Below are positions 25,301-40,300 of a DNA stretch of 64,000 nt, piece by piece. Origin of the DNA: Cliona cf. orientalis (Eukaryota; Porifera; Demospongiae; Clionaida; Clionaidae). The notes beneath the pieces are model-generated. The model saw only the letters and a list, made by a program, of their open reading frames with translations, ran no database searches and was not told where the DNA came from. A program made the translations under genes and the position numbers. Position 1 is the first letter of the stretch; each line of letters starts with the position of its first letter. The stretch spans positions 5,139,054 to 5,203,053 of the forward strand of contig OZ005694.1 of the NCBI GenBank assembly GCA_963930775.1, written 5' to 3'.

Positions 25301-28300
25301 TCGTAACCCTCGCGTATGCACCGAGGGTTAATAATATGTGTTAGCCAGCACAAACACATATTCTTCCCTTGTAGATCATTGGGATAGCCTATACACATTA
25401 CTGTCCATTTAGTACTGGGCAATTGCAAAGCATCGAGTACCACTGGATTATGATGTATTACATGACATTGTATGATTTTCGCTAAGACAAATAGCCATAT
25501 GATATGTAAATTGTACAGTACCTATGCTTTTAGCACTGCATTGCCAAGTCAAAAATGTAGGGATATTTGTAATGACTTATTAATAAATTGTCTGACCTGC
25601 TCCCGGCAGAATCCCAGTTGCTGCTCACACATGGCAATCTTAGCCCTGTTATCTCTCAGTTTAGCTGACAAACCATCCACTTGTTCTCGGAATTGTTTTA
25701 CTTGTTTACTATACAGCAGTTTTACTTCTTGTGTTTTGGTTTGACAGTCACCTTTACAGGCTGCAATCTCCTCATTGGCTATGGCAATTTGCTGTCGTAG
25801 TTCAGTGCTCTCAGACTGCAGCTGCTGAAGCTGCTCTCGCAGATGACTAATATTATGTTCATGATTTGCTCTTGACTTCTGTAGCTGGTCTTCTAGATCA
25901 GATTTGTGAGCTAGTGCCTTCTCAAGATCAGCCTCCTTTTCTCGATATTTATCATCCAATTTAGCGTGAGTTTCTTCTAAGCTTTGCTTCTTAGCAAGAG
26001 CAACTTGTAAAGCATCCTTGTCCTGCTCACTCTGCTCTTGGACCCTTCTTAACTCTCCGTTTAAATTTTGAATCTGTTCTTCCAATTTCGCACACTGCTC
26101 ATTCATTGTTGTCTCTTTTATTTCAACTTTAATCTTTAAATCTTCAATTTGATCTTTCAATTGATTAGTTTGTTGTTTCAAATCGTCAACAATCTCTTGA
26201 TGCTGTATGCTCATAGCAGTTTTCTCTTCTTGATATGCACTAGCCTGTGCTTCCTTATCCTTTCGCTCATTATCAAAGTCCTCTTTGTATGTTTTAGCCT
26301 ACAGAAAAAATGTAATCATCTTGACAGTGGAAGTAGCTGGATTAGATGTGCATGGTATTTAAAAATCAACGGCCAGTAGCTGATATAGGACATGACTATT
26401 GGTTTTCTGTTTACATGTATTTTTACTTCAAAGCTATACCCAGCGATATAGAAGAAACTGAAGCAATCGAATACTATCATAATATTATTATATCGTATAA
26501 CCGGAAAATTTGGCAGGGAATTACAACTGCCAAAATTTCCTACTCGCATATATACGTATATGGCGATCCCGTACCGAACCACCAAATTTAAATCCGCCAA
26601 CATTCTTGCTATAGTGATTTTGGGCTCAACCGCCAAATTTAATTCCCGCCAGTATTTCCAGCTACACGGTATTCACTGTTTATCGTCCATAGAACTGCAT
26701 GTCATGCAAAACCCTCGAATAATCAGTAACGTGACCGGCCGTTATGGAGACTCCTGGACCAGTGCATGATGCACATGCAATTATATGTACCAGGCCTTTT
26801 CTCCTCCTCCTCTTGAAGGGCGAAGCTAGCACCAGTGTTGTATGGGTTATACAATTAAAATTTGTATGCAAAGAATGGTCCTTGAGCTATCAGCTCGTGT
26901 GAGAGTAGACTCACTGATTCAGAATTACATCTAGTACACCATTTAATATAAACAAAAATGTACGGAGTTGATGGTAGCTATGAAATCTAGTCTTACAAAA
27001 TGAATGCAAAGATTGACATGGTCATTCCTACGAAAATATTTAACACGAAAAATAGAAAAATTAATAGTTCATAATGTAAACTCCACCATCCCAACTGTCT
27101 TAAGGGGTGGATAGTAGTGAATGGCTTTTTCATGCACCCTTCATATTCCATGCTTATGCAGTACATACCTTGGCTGAGCATAATATTATTATTAGCAACA
27201 ATACCTGAAGTTGTTGCAACTCCAGCTCTTCTGCTATTTCATCTAACATTGTTTGCAATAAATTTTTGTCATCCTTTAGACCACTTGCTTCAATAGCTTT
27301 CGCAGTTATAGCTTCACTTATAGCAGCAGTCTGTTCTTTCATAGCATCAATTTGACCCCGATACTTATGTAGCCGTGATAGTTGCTGTATTATAGTACCA
27401 TATTCAGTCTTTAGGCGGTTATGTTCCCCTTCTAGCTCCTGTAGTGTTTGCAATAGGTGCTGATTCTCTTGTTGGAGTTGTTCACATCTCACAGTTAGTT
27501 TGTTTTTATCAATCTACATGAAATAAAATAGAGTCGAAACACAATGCATGATATAACATATTATTATTATATTTATCATTAACAGGTTGTACAAAAAGTA
27601 CAGAAACATGAATACTAGTATAATTATCATAATAGCTGAATACCGTAGGATTGGTATATTATGCGGTATGCAAATTTTATTGAAATCGCACAATTAAAAA
27701 TTGCAAAATAAACATGCGCATTGTTGTAACATACTTTGCACAATAGGGCAGCCAGCCGAGGCGCGCACCAGGTACACGTGGTCATATTGCACGTGCAAAT
27801 GATCTGTTCTATGTAGCTAGTAAGCGCTCAGTCTGTTTGGCCGAATGGTATACAACAGTTTGAGTCTGGAAAGAGCCAGAGAGAAGTACGCCACCAATAT
27901 TCACGGACTATACTAGTGAGTATTTTCAGCATTAATCACCTCTATACCAAGGGGTGATAACTCTTTCCTCTACTAGAGCAGGTAGTCTCCCACCCTCGGA
28001 GGTGGAGTCTGGCTCATAGTATTATCGCATAAAATTTTTACTAGAAAATCGCAAAAATTTAACCTCGTGTAACATACCAATCCTACGGTGACCATTATAA
28101 TACAAGGCATATCCCATAAAGTAACATGGTTATTGGAGATATTGTGGGTATAAACATACTCCTAATAATTGGGGCGAGCCTGAGCGAGCCCCACATAAAC
28201 GGTACATCCATGCGCGAATTGTATGTATATATATATATTATTATGGTACGTCGGTCACCCTGTAATAGCCAGCTATGGACATAAACGCGAAATAGTCTAT

Positions 28301-31300
28301 TGCGCATTCTCATGCCTGACACTACGAGCCGTATATATGCTGTTCTAATTTAGCGAATTGCAAATTTACCCTCATTTTTTCCTACATCGCGCACGCACTG
28401 GACGAGATTGAGAAGTACAGAAAGCAGGAGAGAGAGAGAGAAAGACAAACTCATCGTCAGCTCAACAGCGTGAGGAGCAGCTAAGAACGTGATAAAGATA
28501 GACGTGCTGCTCACTGAGCCTGTGACAATAGAGGCAGCTACACTATAATTTTGACTATTGGCTATGGGTAGATACGTACGTGGAAGGAACTGTCATGCAG
28601 CTACACAGTACTATGACTGTCATTGTCTGCTTCGATCTATATGTATGTCAGTGCATGGTCTTCAGGATCTATCGTGCTATGGCTTTGTCTTTGGCTACTC
28701 CCGGAGTCCAACAGAGGCTCAGCTCAGGCTCGCCCCAAACAGGCCCTGCATGACACTAGTATTATCATACCCTCGCGAAAGAGGGCCCACTACGGAATGT
28801 CGGCCCACCCCCCACTTTGGGCTCAATTTCCTGCTAAGGTCTAGTGTTTATTCGAATATGTGCCCATGTGTAGCTGCCCTTGAAAACGCAGTTCAAATGC
28901 CTGGTTTATGAGGACTGAACTTCGAATAGTCTAAGTAAGATCGATAAGTAACGTGCTAAACAGCCGCAAAACTAAGCCTAGCTAGCTTTATGCCACATTT
29001 CAGCACAAATAAACGATCGTACACAGCTAGCGATCGTAGCCACGCCCACTTAATACGGCTGCAATCAACGACACACGGTGAAGTATCGCGGGCGCCCTTG
29101 CTCTGGATTGGTAGCCGTGCTGGAATAAGGTTGAAATAAATAGTAGCCGCTGCTACTATTCAAATTATGAAGTTAGCATGGTTAACTTAATTACCTGGGC
29201 GCTCTTTCGCGTATAAACGCGACACTGATACGTCGAATATCGGCCCATCCCCCAATCTTGGCCCAATGTAAGGTACATCGCCCATGGGCCCTCTTTCGCG
29301 AGGGTACGATATATAGGGAAGGAGGGAGGGAGGGGGAGAGAGAGTGAAAGAGAGATAGGGACAGAGAATTAAATTATACATCATGATTAGGTTGAGGTGT
29401 ACAAAGAGGATTTTCGCATACGTATCGTTAATCAGGTACTATACTAAAGTGTTTTTTTTTGCTTATTGTGTGTACTCTTTCTACCACCATCTTTAGCCTC
29501 GTACATGTATAATTAGTCCTTCCTATTGTTATTGTGATGCTCCATGAGAAAACCAAATTAAATGGAGCCTCAGGATTACAACTGAATTTATAACAGTGGT
29601 AATTACTTCATAACACATATGTATTAATGTGTACATTTAAGTGGTTGCTAGGCAATGGCCACACACATCTGTACATTATACATACACTGTACACTGTATA
29701 CAGTAGGATCTTCAGGAGTAAAAGAGCGTGCAAGTGAGGCGGCTGTGACTTAGAACTACAAATGAAGACAATGGTAAGAGTCAACTGAAATCTGTGGGCA
29801 AATGGAAATCACGGAAAGCGGAAGCGGAAACAGGGACGGGAAAATGGAAAAGGTCGTCAGGTGAAATAACACTGAATTGAATGGTAGTTAGTCACCAATC
29901 CCAATACAATATCTAACATTGGATTAAGACCCTTCCACATGCAACCTCTACGGCCCGTAGTAGCTATAGTACGTAATATTAGATCCACAGGCAGGCCACA
30001 ATTGAGCTTCCGAAAGCTTTCCATTTCATGATATGGCCACCACAAACAATGAAACATGTAGCCCCACCCCTGACACAATTATTTATCAATTAAATTTTGA
30101 TGTCAAATCACACATTAATTTTGATATCAAGTCATGATATTGCTCAGCAGTGGAGCATTATCAATACATGTACTACAACACAATGCATACCATGAGCCAG
30201 TTGGGTCTATACCATGACTGCTGTCTTGCTAGCTGTCACAGTACAACAGTGATGTACAAGTGTGCCATTGATTATAGTATTTACATAGCTACAGGTGTGC
30301 TGTGCATGTGAACACGATACAGTTAGACACTAGCATATTGTAGTGGTCAATAGGTAACTATTAGGCCACTCCATATTAATTCATTGTTTCTCATCACCCC
30401 TGAGCCAAAAACTGATGCGGGCGGGCGGCTGGAAATGGTCGCTTAACCACAAGTGTGATGGGAAATGGTCGTCAAAATCATAAGTTCAGCAGTCCAAAAA
30501 TCGAGGCGGTATACTTTTGTATTGTGCTGGTGCTGATGGAAATACTTGCGGGCAGAAATCAAGAGGGGATGAGATTGTTTGGAGTGGCCTTATCTATGGT
30601 TAGACACTTAGGAGATTTCTACGTGACGTACAAGAAGACTGAAGGGCTCAGTGACAATTCTAGATCTACTGAGCCCTGAGATATTAACGCAGAAATTGAC
30701 TACGTGTGTCCAATAATATTAACTATCTCATATCTACATAATAATTATATACTAACTAGCTACCCCATCATGGAGCATAATATTATGCTCGAGCTCAGAC
30801 AACGCCTTTAATATCGATCACTGTAGTAGATCTATGCATGCATGAACTGGCTCTTCATTTTCGGCCCAAGGGAGTAGAGGAATACTGTCAAGAAGACTCC
30901 AGCTTACTAATGTTATATCTTTAATACTCAGCCAATCTGTACAAGTATCACCAGTGCACCTAACAACCTTTCTTAGTTTCCGTTCCCGTTCCCATTCCCG
31001 CTTTCCGTGATTTCCAGTTACCCAAAGTCTGTAGCGTATGCATACCTCTGTTACGCGCGCCTCTGTTACAGGTTACTGTAGTGCCTGGCTATAGAGCACG
31101 GGAAAAAGTAAACCATCAACTTAGGCCTCAAAATTCTCTGGATCTTTGCATGCTTTTAGTGCATGCTCATTATGCAAAATTTAATGACGATAAGTATTGG
31201 GCAGTGTGATCATGTGGCAGGTTGAGGTCACGTCCGGGCCAGGTCAACTCGGCTCACACTCCAATATGCAATTATGGAGTATGCACAGATTATATTTTGG

Positions 31301-34300
31301 GGTGGTTGATAGTTATTGTGTCTGTTTGTGGTTCTGTGTTGGAGTAGGTATTCCCAACAAGCATCAGCATATTATAAGACAAGCTCTTGTCAAATGTCTC
31401 ACATTTCATTGCAATGCAGTATTGGTTGTTTTCTTTGAGGAAGGAACTAAGTTAGGGAGCACGTAGAAGAGTAAGGCTTGATCATTTCAGGTTGAAGTGT
31501 ATCGAGAAAATTTCAATAATAAGCGTACGGACCAAGAGAATGCATACATACAAAAATTCACTTGAAAAACGTTAATTATTTGCAGCTAAATTGCACAGCA
31601 TAGAGTAATTTATCAATCATCGGATAGTACTAGATATCGGACATGGCTATCGATTATCCGGACATTTTACTTTTGAGACACACCCAGCTATCTATTCGCT
31701 GGGGGAATTATGTGCACCGAAACTGCATGGGTTATATTATATCAAATTTGTACGCATGCGCAGTTGGTCCTTGAGCTATAACCTCGTGCCTTATTTGTGT
31801 GGAGAAAGAGGAAGACAAGAAGTAAATATTATCCATTAAAACGTGTTATCATCTATCTTTATGAATACCTTTGAGTGCTGATTAGTTTTAAATTACTGAT
31901 TTCCATTTTTTAGTAGAGTAGTATTAGATGGCATCATCACTTGCTGGAAGTATCACTAGAAGGAAGGAGTTCAGAGTGATGATGAAGATATTGTAAAGTA
32001 GGGAGAGTATTAGCCCAATTTCTTACAATAATTGGGATGATGCCGTCATGGAAAGCGCACTAGAGGAAGCTTCCTCAGGGTCCATGACCATCAGATGTGC
32101 TACTGAAGACTACGGCGTCCCAAGAAGCACTTTGGGGGACTGTGCTTCAGGATGTGTAGTTCCTGGCACTAAGATTGGTGCACCAACCTACCTATCTCCA
32201 TAGAGGAAGAAGACTTGGTTCAGTTTTTGACAGGAAGTGCTGACATTGGGTATCCCAAATCTGTGCGAGAAGGACGGGCTGTGGTTAGTGCAATATTTTT
32301 GAGAAATGATGATTCTGATGTTGGGTGTGTCAGTACGGGATGATGGGAGCGTTTCAAAAAGTGGCACCCTAATCTTTCACTTACGAAAATGTAGCGTATG
32401 CGCATGCAGTGGATTCCAGGCCTTCCCTCCCCTTCCCCCCTCAGAAGGCCTGGGAACCGAGGTTACTTCACATGCTAATGTGCTTCTCGAATGGTAGGCA
32501 TGGCTCAGCTACTAATCGAGAATGGTCTCTGATCGAGCAAATACAGTACTCCTTCTAATGCACTCCTGTACATAGTGGTCATCAATATACCTCCTGCTGC
32601 AGTTCAAAATCCATTGGCATTCTTAGACTACTTTCATCATAATTGAATATACAAGAGGATCGATCTCCAAGATTATTAAATTTTTTTGAAATTGTTTCCT
32701 CCAACAAATCGAAATACTTGTCGATTACATCCCTGTTAGTCGCTATGGCTCTTTTGTAGGCTAAAGACTCTCCTTGGTGCATACTTTACCATAAACATCT
32801 CCGTACACTAATTCTTACTATGTGCTGATAAGTGAAACGGTCCGTATGTCTAAAGAATACTGGATGACTTCTTGATCTTTGTATAATGTACTCCAGGCAT
32901 ACCATATATTATATTTATATAGTGGGGAACTTTCGAGGGAGAAAATCTTCATGTATTTCATGATTTTTCTACCATCTACGAAACGAAATTTTAGGCATGG
33001 CATACCCATTATGCAACTAGTTTTAACATTCTACGAGAGCTTTCACTGTGAAATGCTCCCTTCCTGCCAATCCACGAAAGTTTTCTCCCTCAAAAGTTTC
33101 CTGCTGGTACTCTATTGATACACCCACTGTATTCACCTACACAACCTCAGATTCATTTACTCGCGTATTATCTACGTCATCCTCCCGAAACGTGTTTGCA
33201 TGTAGTCCAACACTCCTATGTAATCTACTCCTGATGTGTCATTGCCTTGAGACTTTTCAAAAACGAAGGGATAACCTTCTGGTACTCTACAGCATTTATA
33301 GCTAGACACATGCATCTCGATCACTATAGCATTGATTTATGTGTCCCCACCATTCAAAGTTACCGGCTAATCGTCTTTGCACATAATTGATACCTGGTCT
33401 ACCTCGAGTATTTGGATATTTATATGAGTCTACCAGTTCTATGATATTTACATAATATACATATTGTTATACCTCTAGTGTGGTCATAGCAGAATACAGA
33501 TCTTTAATTTGGCCTTCACACTTAGCCTGTAGAGCTTGAAAATCTGGAAAGAAATCATTCAGTGACATTATAATAGATATACTAGTATTTTTTGCTATTC
33601 AAATTTTTTGTTTTGTGTAAACTTTTAATTGTTTATCTATGCTAATCTATAGTATATACACCAAATATATGGCACGCATTCAATATATTCTGTAGTATCC
33701 CGCACAAGCACCCACTCCCAGGTAAGCATCCATGTAGCTTGTTTCAAGGGGTCAATGTAGCAGCTTTTATATAAATGTACGGAAGTTTAAATCCCAGGTA
33801 AGCACCCATACCGGCCAAATTCACAAGTTATGTTTAAGTGTCCATGTCCGGGACACTACAGTGATTGTTACACAAAAATTTGTGAATGAAAATTAATGCA
33901 AAATTTATGGTAGCCTATGTAACTGGGATTGGAATATCTCACATGGTATAGCTTCACGAGTTGGTGCTCGCTGAGTATCATCACTCAATTCCTGTAGATC
34001 AGTCTTAGCTTGCTTGGCACCTTCTTCTGCAGTAGCTGCTCTCTGAAGCAATTTCATTCTCCCCATATTAGATAAGGTAGACTTATCTTCCTGCAATGCA
34101 AAAGATTAGTGTCTACATGCATGTCGTTATTGTCACAAAAAATCACACCACTTTAAAAGCAGGTATCTTAGCAAGTGATCATGCTTCAAATATAGTATAC
34201 CATAATACTATATAGAATATTTCGTGGAAGATCAGTCTTCAAAGTTCTCGTGGTTTAATTTCAACATTCATGCTTATTTACGTATCTAGTTTTCACGGAG

Positions 34301-37300
34301 AGTAGCTTATCCACTAACTTAAAAGTTGGACCCCTTAAAATTTCCCACTAAAGGGATACTTTGTGTCTATTGCTTGATACAAATCATGTGGTCATGCATG
34401 CCTATTGACTATGCCTCCTCCTCAAATTTATCATTTACAACTGTGTATGCTCAAGGTTATTATTATACATGTACACAGTGTAGGTATACTGTATAAAGGT
34501 CGTCGAGCCATCAAAGTTGTATGAGTAAACAATATAATCAATAGAGTGCAGCTGTGCTACCCTGAGTTGTATGCACAACTGCACTAATTTATTGAGAATG
34601 ACGTCTGATCGAGCGAATCATAGTGATTGCACCCACATATATATCGAAACACTATACCATATCCCCAGTGTCAGAGAAAGTAGCACGCAGCTTAGAAGGT
34701 ATTCATTGGATACATACATTAATTAGCCTGGATACTCTACATACTCCCTGATTTTCAAGTCTCAGAGCGGCTCCAAGGAGGCCCTAAATTTTATTACCTC
34801 ATAAAAATTATGCCATAATTACCTCATAACCACAAAAAGTAAATTGCTACAGGAGATATATTATAATGAAAAACTAACTACATCCCTCGTCCCTCATGAA
34901 AAGTATTCACTGTGCCTCCTGTACGCTGCCATTTATCAATCTTGGACACATTGACAAACTGCGCATGCTTCGTATACGCGTATATTGGGGCACGCGGCTT
35001 AAGCAAGTCGACCCGGACATGACCTCCACCTGCCATATGTTAGACTGAAATGGGAAATCCCCCCAGAGTGCGAGCTTGCCAAAGAAAGCAAACTGAGAGA
35101 ATCGCCATATCATCGATAGTCTATGATGCAAGCTAAACATTTCAAACAGTCTTCACAGCAATTTCATCATTAGTTTCATCATCATTTCATCATAATACTA
35201 TTATTAGGTTGAGTTGTTGTTGTTGATTGGGACTCAGGATGTAAGTATGAATCCAGGGTGGGCATATATTATTTGAGTATACTTTAGATCTTTGCAAGTA
35301 ATTGAACCCAAAGTGGGGGATGGGACGATATTCCGTAGATAGAGAGTGGGCCCCCTTACTTTCGAAGATATACCGCATACTTTCTAATTGCAATAGGCGC
35401 TGCTAAATAATAATTGATCTTATAGGTGCCTCCACTTGGAATCGAAAAATTCATGCAAAGCGCGCCTAAGATTCATAATTAGAATGGTTTTGGAAGTTTT
35501 GCCAGAGCCCAAGTGCTATGAGTGACCGGCACTATTTAGCGGCAGTGAATGTGTCAGTGGTGAAACAACAAAATATGGTCGTAGTTTGATTTTTTTGGGG
35601 AAATTTCACTCAAATTGCTGGATCATGCTCGAGTTGCAGGTCCTGTAGCCATCAGAACAATTGTCTCTAACTCCAGAAGGACACTGAAGCAGGGTAAGGT
35701 GTCCATAAAATGAAAGAGGTGGTGCCTACCGTATAGCAGGAAATTTTCGTTGGTGCAAATTTTTGTATGATTGACCAAAACACCCTTGGAATAAAGTTTT
35801 CGTGTAGTTTTTAATTTCGTATGCTTACTGTGGGAGATTGTGTGCATGTGCAGCTGATAGCGCTCACACTTACGTGCAGTGTATGGCAACGCTAGCATCA
35901 CTGGCTTAACGTTACGAATACGCATGCGTTTACATTTTGTATTTCTAATTTTCGTTTGTGTTATGACATACAAAAATAGAACGATGATGGAAATAACCAA
36001 AAATACGGTACTTTATGTCATACTGTAAACTTTTCCAGACAATTAAGAGAAGAGGTCAAGCAAACATAATCGATGCTGATAGTGCACTATAGATAGCGGT
36101 CCACTGGGATCAGAAAGGTTACTCTGTTTCGACGCCTTGGCAAAGAACTGATAAAGATACATCGTTCAGTGAGCTAGCCTTGCATTTATATAGCACTTTC
36201 TGCTAGCGACCGCGTGTAGCCGCGGTAGGCATATAGGTCAAAGGTCACGTGCGAAAGGAAAAAATTTGTACGTTCAAATTTTCACAGTTTTTATTTTCGT
36301 ATAAGGGATGGAGCATACGAAATATACGAAAATTAGCACCGTATGATAATTTCCTGCAATACGGTATATTAGAACATATACAGCATATAGAATACATTGC
36401 TGAAAATGTTTATCATGTATGGCACCGTCTTGATTACTTTTCGCTGACTCATTACCAATATAAATATGACATTAGCTACAGCATGTATAATTTGGAGAAA
36501 GGAGGTAAAGGTTTAAAGTTTGTCTGCACATTACATACTACCGTATTTCTTCTAAAAATTCGGCCCTTCTAATTATTCGGCACCCATTACCGAATGATTT
36601 AATAATATAGTCTCTAATTTTTCGGCAAAGGTCGTCATGCGTATATGCTAGACACAGGAATGGAATGCGCACGCAGATAGAATGTTGAATATTAACCTCT
36701 AAAAATTCGGCGAAGCTAAAGCAATATTATTATTTTCATGCCGAATTTTTAGAAGAAATACGGTATTACTTTTAATGACAAACCAATAGGTAGTGCATCA
36801 CTATTACATGTAGCTTATCAATTGCATTATTGTGATATTAATATTGTGAAAACTTACAAAACTTTCATCTAGCCCAGCTACCTTTACATTACCTTGGTGG
36901 ACTCTTCACCAATGTGGTAAACGTCACTATATCTTCTATGCAATCATTAACAGAGGAGAAAAATCTCATCCCTCACACTACCCAATTAAGGTCTCGAAAC
37001 TATGTGGACAGCCTGATTGACAAATTGGGGTATGCTGGTATAGCATGGATTCCAGTGGTTACACAACAATGTAGTTATATGCTGTATATACCTCTTCTAA
37101 AATTTCGGCCCTTTTGATTATTCGGCACCCTTTACTGAATAAGGCCACTCCAAATCAATTAGTAGTTTCTCATCCCCCTTAATTTCCACCCACATGCATT
37201 TTGTGATTAGGAGCACGATGCAAAAATATACCGCCTCCTTTTTTTGCAAGCGATTTTGACGACCATTTCCATCAAAAATTACATATATTGATGACCATTA

Positions 37301-40300
37301 CCACCGCCCGCCCGTATCAATTTTGGGCTCAGAGGGGCTAATTGATTTGGAGGGGCCTAATAGAAAAGTCTCTAGTTCATCATATTTTATGTGGAGTACA
37401 ATGCACACACGGATGGAATATTGAATATCAACACCTAGTAAAAGTTTGTTGAAGTTCGAATAATATGATTATTATTTTTCATGCCGAATTTTTAGAAAAA
37501 ATACGGACAAATGAATGTGCTTACCCATCAGTAACTACATATGACCTTAAGGATACGATTGGATACATATATTTTACAGCCAGGAAAATTTCAATAAAGG
37601 TACATATTATTATAATACAAACTTGCATAGAGGTACATGTACATACCTGTGGTTCCATGACTGTTACAGTAATGTCACGGGGATCACTTCTTAAACAGTA
37701 TTCATTGCTTTTAGAAAGCTCTTTCTTCATCATAAGTTCCACTGTCAACCGCTCATACTGATACTGGAGATGCTTATGATCTGCTTCCAGTTTTTCGTAG
37801 CTGCTTTGGAGTGTTTCAAAGTTGGTCACAATTGCTTTCAATTCATGATCTTTCTCTTGTAGTTGCTCTTGCAGCCTTTGCACAGTTTCTGGTGTTTGCT
37901 TTCCATTAATTAATTGAAGCTGCTTTCTGAGTGACTCAATTTCTTTCTTCATCTGTAACTGCAGATCATGTTCCTTTTGCTTTTTTGAAACTACAGCTAA
38001 ATGTTGCATACGTAGATCATGCCTCATTTTCTCTACATCAGCTTTGGTCGTTTGTATGCACTTCCCCATTTCAAGATCATTTTCCTCCTTCATAATATAT
38101 GCAACAAGTTTATTACACTGTTCATCTATTACTTCAGCTCTTAGCATAAGGGCTTCTTCAGCATGTTTTGCAGCAAATTTTTCCAATTCAAAACGAAGCT
38201 TAGTCACCTCTTGTTCATCCTTCTCCTTTAGAGCAGCCTGTAATTGTCTAATTTTGTCAGCATACTTCTCGCCAGTATGCTTTAACTCCTGTTGAAGGAT
38301 GTCAGCATCTCGTTTCTTCTTTTGTTTCAATTCATGTAGCTCTTCAAGATTCTTAGCATGCTTCTCATTAGCTGCTCTCAATTCCTGACGAAGTTTATTT
38401 GCTTCCTGTTTACTCTCTTCTTCCATAGTTTCCTTTTCCTTGAGAGCAGCCTGTAGCTGGCTGAGTTCAAATGCATGTTTTCTTTCCAGATTTTCCTTCT
38501 CTCTCCGTATCTCTTCCAAGCGACGGTTCAGCTCCTCCTCATTCTCCTTCTGCTCCTTTAATTTGATCTCTAATTCTTTCAATTGCACACTCTCTCGCTG
38601 GAGAAGTTTAATTTTCTCTTCGCTCTCTTGATAAAGCACTTCTTGTTCATGAAGGCTTTGTTTTAGCATTTTAGTTTCTTCATCCTTCTTTTTTTCACTC
38701 AGCTTTCTTTCTTGATGAAGGTCTGCTATTGCCTTGGAGTGATTATCTTTGATGGCCTGCATTTCTGTAGCGTGCTTGTCACTTAGCCTATCTATCTCAT
38801 CATGCTTCCGTTGAACAGCTTCACGTAGATCTTTCACGTGTTCTTGATACTGTGTGTTCATCTCTATCTCTTTAGTTTGAAGAATTTCTATTTCAGTCTC
38901 AAGTTTCTTAATTCTATTGATCTTTATCTCTTCAAGCTCTTTAGCTAGAAGTTCTTTTTGCTCTTCTAATTCAGCAATTTTTCTGTCCTGTATGGATAAT
39001 GATATTCATAAGATGCTGATTAATATGACATTATTCATAGTCCAGTAATAAGTACGGCATGACTCAGGCACCAGAGCCTGTGGCAATGCATGTCATATGG
39101 TCTCATGAAATAAGCCTCTTAATGTTAGGAAACATTACATGTACATGCATGTATATGTATCTCAGCTGGAGGAGCATGCTACCAGAATTCGCTTCATTTG
39201 GCCTAGTTGACATCCATACAACAGCCTCATCCACCATACTCCAAACCATTATCTATTACAAAAAATGCTTAGAAGACATTCTTGAGTCTTCACTCTCTTG
39301 ATTAAGCTTTTCTTGTTCTTGAAAGCTTTGTTTCAGTTGCCTAGCATCTTCATCGTTTTCTTTTTCACTCTGCTTTCTTTCTTGATGAAGGTCTGCTATC
39401 GTCTTGGAATGATCATCTTTGATGGTCTGTATTTTAGCTCTTTAGCCAGAAGTTCTTTTTGCTTTTCTAATTCACACACACTCAGAACGACTACCGTAAC
39501 CGTTGCGCATGCATTGAGGGCTAAAAAAATCTACATGAAGTTGTATTATCTATGTATATGTACCTATTATGAGGATATTTGGGAGAGGGGGCTATGCTTA
39601 AGCAGAGTGCTATACATATGAACTTTCCATAATGTCACTAGAGAGCTCATAGATAATACCACTCATAGCTCAGATATGAAAAATAATAATATTATTGAAG
39701 CTTCCTGGCTCTGCACATGCAAATAATATGCAGCCACATCTCTTAATCTTTACTTTCAAAAAGCTTAGCGTGGGGTAGTGGATAAGGCTAACTATGTAAT
39801 GTAGATCTACATGTGCATGTAAATGTATAAGGTTTCATTTTTTGGATTCTCATCAAGGGGGGGGGGGTGCAAATGTGACAATTGTAGATTTAAAGGGGGC
39901 GAGGACTATACTAATACTTCAACGGTGGAAACAACGTACCACAATAAGAGCCTCTCAATAAACACACAAGCCTCCCTCCTACCTTTGTCACATTCTCTCT
40001 CAGACTGTCTCTCTCAAAGTACGAGCCCCTGCATAAACACACACTCCCTGTCTCTCTCACATATACTTTCACTCTCACTCCACCCCCTCCCTCTTTTTCT
40101 TTCATGAGTTCGACCGCATGTGCACAAGAACTCTGATTGTTGTTGACAAACCTTACCCACCCATATAATAATATACATGGGGTGTGACCAATTTAGTATT
40201 GACTTTTTAGTGTATCTAGGATTTATGTGCATATATTATAGTGCTCTCTCCAAGCTAATTGATAGGTGAACATAGTTGAGTGGAGCCTGAGTCCATAACA

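Larger units (their letters stand above)
29795..31015. repeat. inverted repeat arms with nested MITEs
   Basis: tggaaatcacggaaagcgg near 29805 is matched by ccgctttccgtgatttcca near 31005. Between them lie the Harbinger-like element 30364-30589 and the foldback 30600-30711. It may be an old element split by later insertions. Confidence 0.45.
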
